Assembly (NCBI GenBank): GCA_023396615.1
Contig: JAEWVM010000221.1
Span: 1-29,055 of the forward strand
Reading direction: 5' to 3'
Length of the DNA: 29,055 bases
Source: Spirochaetota bacterium
Lineage (GTDB): Bacteria > Spirochaetota > UBA4802 > JAFGJZ01
Of this stretch, positions 24,303 to 29,055 are shown piece after piece. Both the position numbers and the translations under genes were made by a program. Within the stretch, counting starts at the first letter, position 1. Every line of letters starts with the position of its first letter. Under the pieces are notes generated by a model. It saw only the letters and a program-made list of their open reading frames with translations, searched no databases and was not told the origin of the DNA.

Positions 24303-25287
24303 ATATATTTCAAGAAGACTGCTTCTTATGATTCCTACATTGATTGGAATTACTTTCATTACATATTCACTTGTCAGGCTGTCTTCTGATAATTACAGCC
24401 GAAACATGTCGGAAACAATGAATGAACAGACCGCAGCCGGAAGAAACAGCGCCGTATACAAAGAGGAGATGAAGCTTTTCGGTCTTGATAAGCCGATACC
24501 GATCGGTTATTTTAACTGGATTAAGAAAGCGGCAGTTCTTGATTTCGGGAATTCGCGTAAAGACGGAAGAAAGGTGACTCAGCGTATTATTGAAGTTCTT
24601 CCGAATACCATCATGCTGAATCTTTATTCCGTATTTTTAATCTATATCTTTTCAGTTTGTGCAGGACTTTATCTCGCGGTAAAGCGCGGAACAAAAATTG
24701 ACCAGATATCATCCGTAGTTTTTTTTATTATTTACTCGATACCGACATTCTGGCTCGCGCTTACGATGCTTACTTTTTTTGCAGGCGGAGAATATCTCAA
24801 TTTGTTTCCGCTGGAAGGAATATTAACAAGCGGTTTTGAAGAGAAACCGGTAATTGAACGTTTTTTTAACATCACATGGCATTTGACGCTTCCAGCAATT
24901 TCGCTGTCAATCGGAGAAATTATTTTTCTGACCCAGTTTATCCGTTCTAATACTCTTGAAGTATTGAACAAACAGTTCATAATTTCAGCCCGTGCAAAGG
25001 GTTTAACCGAAAAAAGAGTGATATTTGTTCATGCGTTTAGAAATTCAATGATTCCGCTTGTAACAATGATCGGAATGCTTATCCCGTCGCTATTCGGAGG
25101 GAGTGTTATTATTGAATCGATTTATTCCCTTCCTGGTCTGGGGATGATGGTTTTCGAAGCCTTTCTATCACGTGATCTTCCTGTTATTATGGCAATTACA
25201 ATGTTTTCCGCAGTATTAACTTTGCTTGGAATATTGTTTTCAGACATTCTTTACAGTATTGTAAATCCGAAAATTAGGGTCAGCTGA
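24295..25287 (+). CDS. Dipeptide-type ABC importer, permease 1 (OppB/DppB family)
   Basis: A 330-residue membrane protein. The GTG at 24295 is chosen over a TTG at 24250 because it yields MIKYISRRLLLMIPTLIGIT, the canonical DppB N terminus, and overlaps the previous stop by eight bases. The first helix is about 9-29; the periplasmic part carries LFGLDKPIPIGYFNWIKKA and DFGNS; the EAA loop is ARAKGLTEKRVIFVHAFRNS; the following IESIYSLPGLGMM is a family hallmark. Works with the permease two bases downstream. Confidence 0.94.
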   Translation: MIKYISRRLLLMIPTLIGITFITYSLVRLSSDNYSRNMSETMNEQTAAGRNSAVYKEEMKLFGLDKPIPIGYFNWIKKAAVLDFGNSRKDGRKVTQRIIEVLPNTIMLNLYSVFLIYIFSVCAGLYLAVKRGTKIDQISSVVFFIIYSIPTFWLALTMLTFFAGGEYLNLFPLEGILTSGFEEKPVIERFFNITWHLTLPAISLSIGEIIFLTQFIRSNTLEVLNKQFIISARAKGLTEKRVIFVHAFRNSMIPLVTMIGMLIPSLFGGSVIIESIYSLPGLGMMVFEAFLSRDLPVIMAITMFSAVLTLLGILFSDILYSIVNPKIRVS

Positions 25288-25289
25288 TT

Positions 25290-26228
25290 ATGAAAATTCC
25301 GTACAAAAAGATTCCGGTTTATTATGCTGTTGCTGTTTTGTTTTCATTTGTTTTTGTTTCTATATTCGCTCCGCTTATTGCAAACAGCCGGCCTCTTGTT
25401 TATGCCGATAAAGGTAAAATAACGTTTCCGGCTCTTTTTGATTATTCCGAATACAATAATTTTGATTTTAAAAATGCGCCGGGATTCAAGATATTTCCGC
25501 CGATTAAGTATAACTATTCGGAGTATGATCTTGATTCAGTTGTTGCATCTCCTTCTGCGGATCATTATTTCGGCACAGACGAACAGGGCCGCGACATTGC
25601 AGCGAGGATGATTTACGGAACACGTAATTCTTTTATCGTAAGTTTAATCGCCGTCTTAATTTATCTTTCGATAGGAATTGTCGCGGGTTCTTTTGCCGGA
25701 TATTTCGGAGGAATAGTCGATATTATTCTTTCAAGGATAATTGAAGTTGTGATATGTTTTCCTGTTTTGTTTTTTATTCTCGCATTAACGGCTATTTTTA
25801 CTCCGGGACTTGTTACGATTATGGTTGTTATCGGTCTGACCGGATGGACTTCCACGGCGAGAGTCGTCAGAGGTGAGTTTTTTAAAATTAAAAACAGCGG
25901 TTATGTTCTTGCGGCGCGTGCGGCAGGAGCTGGGGATTTTAGAATAATTTTCAGGCACATTCTTCCAAATGCGCTTCCTCCTGTAATTGTAATTGCCGTA
26001 TTCGGTCTTGCTTCAGCAGTTTTAATTGAATCATCGTTAAGTTTTCTCGGTTTCGGAGTACAGCCGCCGTCTCCCAGCTGGGGAGATATTCTCAGCCAGT
26101 CACGTGACTTTTTTGATTTTGCCTGGTGGCTTATGTTTATACCGGGCGGTGCTATATTTGCTGTAATAAGTTCGTATAATATTCTCGGCAGATATCTTCA
26201 GAGCCGTTATGAAAGCAATTCTCGTTAG
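25290..26228 (+). CDS. Dipeptide-type ABC importer, permease 2 (OppC/DppC family)
   Basis: A 312-residue membrane protein. After the first helix (about 10-32) comes a long extracytoplasmic segment of about 60 residues ending in HYFGTDEQGRDIAARMIYGT, the DppC signature. The EAA loop reads AARAAGAGDFRIIFRHILPN, and SSLSFLGFGVQPPSPSWGD is the typical C-terminal block. The importer is therefore complete for binding protein and pore, but no OppD/OppF-like ATPase gene follows within the window; the next gene overlaps by 20 bases and encodes a lipoprotein. Confidence 0.95.
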   Translation: MKIPYKKIPVYYAVAVLFSFVFVSIFAPLIANSRPLVYADKGKITFPALFDYSEYNNFDFKNAPGFKIFPPIKYNYSEYDLDSVVASPSADHYFGTDEQGRDIAARMIYGTRNSFIVSLIAVLIYLSIGIVAGSFAGYFGGIVDIILSRIIEVVICFPVLFFILALTAIFTPGLVTIMVVIGLTGWTSTARVVRGEFFKIKNSGYVLAARAAGAGDFRIIFRHILPNALPPVIVIAVFGLASAVLIESSLSFLGFGVQPPSPSWGDILSQSRDFFDFAWWLMFIPGGAIFAVISSYNILGRYLQSRYESNSR

Positions 26229-27003
26229 CTTATTATTCCTTTGCTCGTGCAGCAGTTATCTTTTCAATGAGGAAACTGCTTTTGAGGAATTTCCTTCAGA
26301 AAGCGACGTTGCCGGATGGAATAGACACGATATTGCCGAATTTTATACAGGAAACATCAAAGCCCGCAGAGCGGAGTATGTTTCAATTAATAGCGGATCC
26401 CGCGTCACCTGTACCGTCTATTATTCTTCAAAGACGGGAAGTCTTATTAATTTATTTTCTTTTCAGGACTCGTCATGTCTCATAAACAATTCTGAAATGA
26501 TTGTTGTTTCATCCCCGAAACATGTGAATATTCTATATTCCGGCAGAATGATTGAAATAAAAACCGAAGAAGATGTTTCTGCAATTGAAATATTTGAAAA
26601 ATACTATTTGGCTGATAAGAGAAAAGCAGACCTTCCGGAAATTTTAAATCTTTTTGACTTCAATCATAAAGTGAGATACAATGAAGAGCCTTTAATTTTC
26701 GGCGGAAAATTTCCAGTTTATGAAGGAGTTCCGGCGTTTGAGCAAGGCAGACATTTCTTTGCAACAGAGGCAATGAGTCAGGATTCAGCGGATTCTGTGA
26801 CATCCTTTCTTCTTAAACGAAATGATGTTTTGACTGAAAGTTTGAATCAATCACGGATTTTTTTTGTAAAGAAGGAAAAGATTTATGATGTTGTTTCTGT
26901 TAAAGGTAAGTATATATTCGGGTTTTATAACATTGAAAAAATTGAAGAAGGAAAATTTCTCATTGAAAAAACCGGTAAGCTTATAGATGAAAAAGGAAAA
27001 TGA
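26209..27003 (+). CDS. Lipoprotein of unknown function
   Basis: A 264-residue exported protein with a short signal sequence MKAILVSLLFLCSCSS; the lipid-modified residue is probably Cys14 (or Cys12). After it comes FPSESDVAGWNRHDIAEFYT, faintly like DUF6599-type lipoproteins (a GW motif followed by a mixed beta/alpha domain), but I do not recognise the family with confidence. No catalytic motif is visible. The start lies 20 bases inside the permease gene and the end overlaps the next gene by 17 bases, so translation is coupled. A role in the importer or in signalling by the genes that follow is only inferred from this packing. Confidence 0.8.
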   Translation: MKAILVSLLFLCSCSSYLFNEETAFEEFPSESDVAGWNRHDIAEFYTGNIKARRAEYVSINSGSRVTCTVYYSSKTGSLINLFSFQDSSCLINNSEMIVVSSPKHVNILYSGRMIEIKTEEDVSAIEIFEKYYLADKRKADLPEILNLFDFNHKVRYNEEPLIFGGKFPVYEGVPAFEQGRHFFATEAMSQDSADSVTSFLLKRNDVLTESLNQSRIFFVKKEKIYDVVSVKGKYIFGFYNIEKIEEGKFLIEKTGKLIDEKGK

Positions 27004-28075
27004 TTCAAAAGATTTATTTTCTCTAAATAATCTTATGGATAGTCTTCATTCTGAATTTGAATTGAGGCAGTCTCCGTTTCTTAATGTTCTTTTTAATAAC
27101 ATTGATTTACTGATACTTAACTCTGACAAATGGTTTAAAGAAGGTGTTCCGCCCGAGTATTCCGAAGTAATTAATTCTCTCGTACATCTTTCAGCGCTAT
27201 GTCTTGAAAAAATTGATTCTTTTATTGAATATTCATCTGAAAATCCCCGTAACAGTTTTGTTCCGGATGATATTATACGTTCGGTTGCGGACTCTTTTCG
27301 CGAAATTTCCAAGATTACTTCTTTCTCGCTGGATTCTAAAGGAGATACTTCAATAAATGTTTCGCCGAAGTTGTTCAAGGATGCATTAGTTAATATATTT
27401 CTTGTCGTTTTTCCGTATATATCCGGGAAAACCGATGTTAAAGTTGCTATAGCAGGCAGTGTTTCTGAAGTTGATCTGTCATTTACTTTCTGCGGGATTT
27501 CTCCGGATATGCCTGATCTCGGCAAAATGATGAAATTGTTTTATACTGTCAAGCATGAGGATAGTTTCAGGATACTTGCAGGGTTTAGTCTTCCTGTAGA
27601 AAACTTCAGAAGAATAGGCGGCATTACCAAAATCGATAGAGAAGAGGATGATTTAATTATATCTGTTAAGTTTTCATCGTCTGGATTTATTGAAACTGTA
27701 GAAAACATCAGAAAAGATTATTCTAAATCAGACAATCCGCAAAAAGAAGGCACTATTTACGTGTGCATCAGCGATAAGGTTGCTGAAATGTTTCTGCATG
27801 ATAATCTATGCGATATCGGATATAATGTTGTTTCGGCAAAGCCCGACACTGTTACCGCTCTTGGTTTGATGCCTCTTGACAGAGCATTGATTGTTGATGC
27901 GAATTATTTAGTTACTACGTTTGAATCTCCTGATAAATTTTTCGCTTCTGTTAAATTCCCCAAAATTATTATAATTACAAAGTCAGGTGACCGGTCAGAT
28001 TATCTTATTCCGGATAATGCTGTGATAATAAAATATCCTTTTGAAATTGATCAGATTTCTTCATTTATAGGATAA
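26987..28075 (+). CDS. Degenerate histidine-kinase/receiver-like protein (putative pseudo-kinase)
   Basis: A 362-residue soluble protein. Residues 1-90 are helical, like a dimerisation region, with no clear phosphoacceptor motif. Residues ~128-230 follow the order of a GHKL ATPase fold: an N-box-like LFKDALVNIFLVVFPY (129-144) in which the Mg-binding Asn is replaced by Val140; TFCGISPDMPDLGKMMKLFY where DxGxGI and F-box would be; and RILAGFSLPVENFRRIGGI where the G2 box and 'AHGG' would be. The ATP-binding Asp and glycines are missing. Residues ~254-362 resemble a receiver: ALIVDANY (D304), IIIITKSGD and AVIIKYPF (Lys349), but the N-terminal acidic pair is absent. Probably a non-catalytic signalling scaffold. 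Start overlaps the lipoprotein gene by 17 bases. Confidence 0.65.
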   Translation: MKKENDSKDLFSLNNLMDSLHSEFELRQSPFLNVLFNNIDLLILNSDKWFKEGVPPEYSEVINSLVHLSALCLEKIDSFIEYSSENPRNSFVPDDIIRSVADSFREISKITSFSLDSKGDTSINVSPKLFKDALVNIFLVVFPYISGKTDVKVAIAGSVSEVDLSFTFCGISPDMPDLGKMMKLFYTVKHEDSFRILAGFSLPVENFRRIGGITKIDREEDDLIISVKFSSSGFIETVENIRKDYSKSDNPQKEGTIYVCISDKVAEMFLHDNLCDIGYNVVSAKPDTVTALGLMPLDRALIVDANYLVTTFESPDKFFASVKFPKIIIITKSGDRSDYLIPDNAVIIKYPFEIDQISSFIG

Positions 28076-28076
28076 T

Positions 28077-28733
28077 ATGTACTTTATAATCGGTGATATC
28101 CATGGTTGCGCTTCAAAACTCACAAAATTATACAACAAGATATGCTCACGCATAAGCAGTGAAGATCAATTGATATTTCTCGGCGATTATATCGATAGAG
28201 GCGAAGATTCCTATGCTGTTCTTGAAATTCTTCGCCGGATAAGTCTATGTCACAGGACTCACTTTTTAACCGGAAACCATGAGAAGATGCTTTATGATTA
28301 TATTTCGGGAAAAGAAGATCCCGGGATGTATCATCTTAACGGCGGCGGCAAAACGATAGATTCTTATAAAAAAGCCCTGGGTTCATTTTATATACCGGAA
28401 GAACACCGTGACATTCTTTTTAACAGGAATTATTATTATGAAACAGATTCGTTTTTTGCAGTTCATGCGGGGGTAGATCCGTTTTACGGAGACAATTATT
28501 CTTTAACGTCACCTTTCGACATGGTGTGGATCCGCGAAAAATTCTACAATTCTGATTGTTGTTTTAAGAAAACAATTATTTTCGCTCATACTCCGACTCA
28601 ATATTTTAAAGTAAGATTGGGGGAGGTTTTTACCGATGATAAAAGAAATATCATCGGAATTGATACAGCCGCTGTTTACGGAGGAAAGCTCACATGTTTA
28701 ATCTGGCCAAAAATGCAGTTTATTCAATCATGA
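28077..28733 (+). CDS. PPP-family metallophosphoesterase (serine/threonine phosphatase, PrpA/ApaH-like)
   Basis: A 218-residue cytoplasmic enzyme with all PPP motifs: GDIHG (6-10), GDYIDRG (36-42), GNHE (66-69), and metal-binding H130 in AVHAG and H171 in FAHTP. The length matches bacterial PrpA/PrpB-type protein phosphatases and is shorter than ApaH; diadenosine tetraphosphate hydrolysis remains possible. AGGA lies four bases before the ATG and the previous stop is one base away, so it is coupled to the pseudo-kinase gene. Its own 3' end overlaps the next gene by 40 bases. It may act on a protein phosphorylated by a kinase outside the window. Confidence 0.9.
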   Translation: MYFIIGDIHGCASKLTKLYNKICSRISSEDQLIFLGDYIDRGEDSYAVLEILRRISLCHRTHFLTGNHEKMLYDYISGKEDPGMYHLNGGGKTIDSYKKALGSFYIPEEHRDILFNRNYYYETDSFFAVHAGVDPFYGDNYSLTSPFDMVWIREKFYNSDCCFKKTIIFAHTPTQYFKVRLGEVFTDDKRNIIGIDTAAVYGGKLTCLIWPKMQFIQS

Positions 28734-29055
28734 TTCTTTTCGTTTCTTTTTCGCCATCGCGCGCGAAAGAAACGACTTATAAATTTCCGGCTGTAGTCGA
28801 AAAAATACGTAGTGACAATGTTGCTGAACTGCTCTCAAAAGAAAATCTTACAAATGAAAAATACAAGATATTTGCAGGGGATAATGAAATCGGCGAAATA
28901 GCAGTGGTTGATACGGTTAAAATTGATTCTTCAGGTAAGTTTTACTTCAGAATTATATGCCGTTATTCGGTTATTGAAGGAAAAGAAAACAGTTTCAGAG
29001 CCGGAAACAGAATAGCTCTCGTTGAAGAAAAAGAAGTTGTTATTAAGACTTACGT
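28694..29055 (+). CDS. Secreted protein of unknown function, N-terminal part (runs off the window)
   Basis: An open frame continues from ATG 28694 to the window end, giving 120 residues. MFNLAKNAVYSIMILFVSFS followed by PSRAKE is a signal peptide cut near residue 25. The mature start ETTYKFPAVVEKIRSDNVAE is followed by hydrophilic, beta-rich sequence; one might compare it with the FlgA/SAF-type proteins, but this is a guess. Start choice: GGAGG (28680-28684) supports 28694; an in-frame ATG at 28730 overlaps the phosphatase stop as ATGA but loses most of the signal peptide. Overlap with the phosphatase gene is 40 bases. Confidence 0.75.
   Translation, partial: MFNLAKNAVYSIMILFVSFSPSRAKETTYKFPAVVEKIRSDNVAELLSKENLTNEKYKIFAGDNEIGEIAVVDTVKIDSSGKFYFRIICRYSVIEGKENSFRAGNRIALVEEKEVVIKTY

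Noticed and set aside
27046..27525. 159-aa minus-strand open frame in the pseudo-kinase gene
   Set aside because: Antisense shadow; the + strand frame shows GHKL-like order and coupled start.
1..29055. CRISPR arrays, tRNA or rRNA genes, insertion sequences, phage genes
   Set aside because: No regularly spaced direct repeats, no cloverleaf or rRNA stretches, no transposase or integrase motifs seen on either strand.

Overview
The window is pure coding-dense bacterial DNA (moderately AT-rich by eye). It looks like a motile heterotroph with a diderm-like lifestyle: it has many lipoprotein signal peptides, a methyl-accepting chemotaxis protein, GGAG-type ribosome binding sites with several GTG starts, and two kinds of sugar ABC importer. 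Nothing in the sequence fixes the phylum. No rRNA, tRNA, CRISPR array, insertion sequence or phage gene was seen, and no gap between genes exceeds 300 bases.

Positions 1-19,363 are a pentose and oligosaccharide utilisation region. (a) 1-2374: the 3' end of a xylulokinase gene, then transketolase encoded as separate N- and C-terminal subunits, closed by a terminator shared with a convergent gene. (b) 2481-3536, minus strand: a LacI-family regulator, divergent from (c) 3738-9216: a cytoplasmic (alpha/alpha)6-type glycoside hydrolase related to clan GH-O, followed by a CUT1 sugar importer (binding lipoprotein and two permeases, no ATPase), ending at a textbook terminator. (d) 9439-10467: a second LacI regulator with nearly the same DNA-recognition helix. 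(e) 10603-19307: ribulokinase, ribulose-5-phosphate 4-epimerase, an L-fucose-isomerase-type sugar isomerase in the place of AraA, and a complete CUT2 importer resembling E. coli YtfQ-YtfR-YtfT-YjfF. A 16-bp palindrome, GCGTTANCGNTAACGC, occurs three times around regulator 2 and araB, and a degraded copy sits in front of the glycosidase operon, so the two regulators may share operators. The pathway is coherent: import of oligosaccharide or free (probably furanose) arabinose, intracellular hydrolysis, conversion to D-xylulose 5-phosphate, then the transketolase step.

Positions 19,376-22,290 (minus strand) are a likely three-gene operon: a chemotaxis receptor with a single-Cache sensor, a small secreted protein, and a von Willebrand A lipoprotein. 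Divergent from it, 22,510 to the window end is a tightly overlapping run of eight genes: a 71-aa GspE/MshE-N-like protein, a dipeptide-type ABC binding lipoprotein and two permeases (again no ATPase), a lipoprotein of unknown function, a protein that looks like a decayed histidine kinase fused to a decayed receiver domain, a PPP-family phosphatase, and a truncated secreted protein.

The most unusual observations are a 31-bp imperfect inverted repeat (27/31) that brackets the YtfQ-like binding-protein gene, and the eight-gene operon that puts a pseudo-kinase/pseudo-receiver and a phosphatase behind a peptide-type importer.
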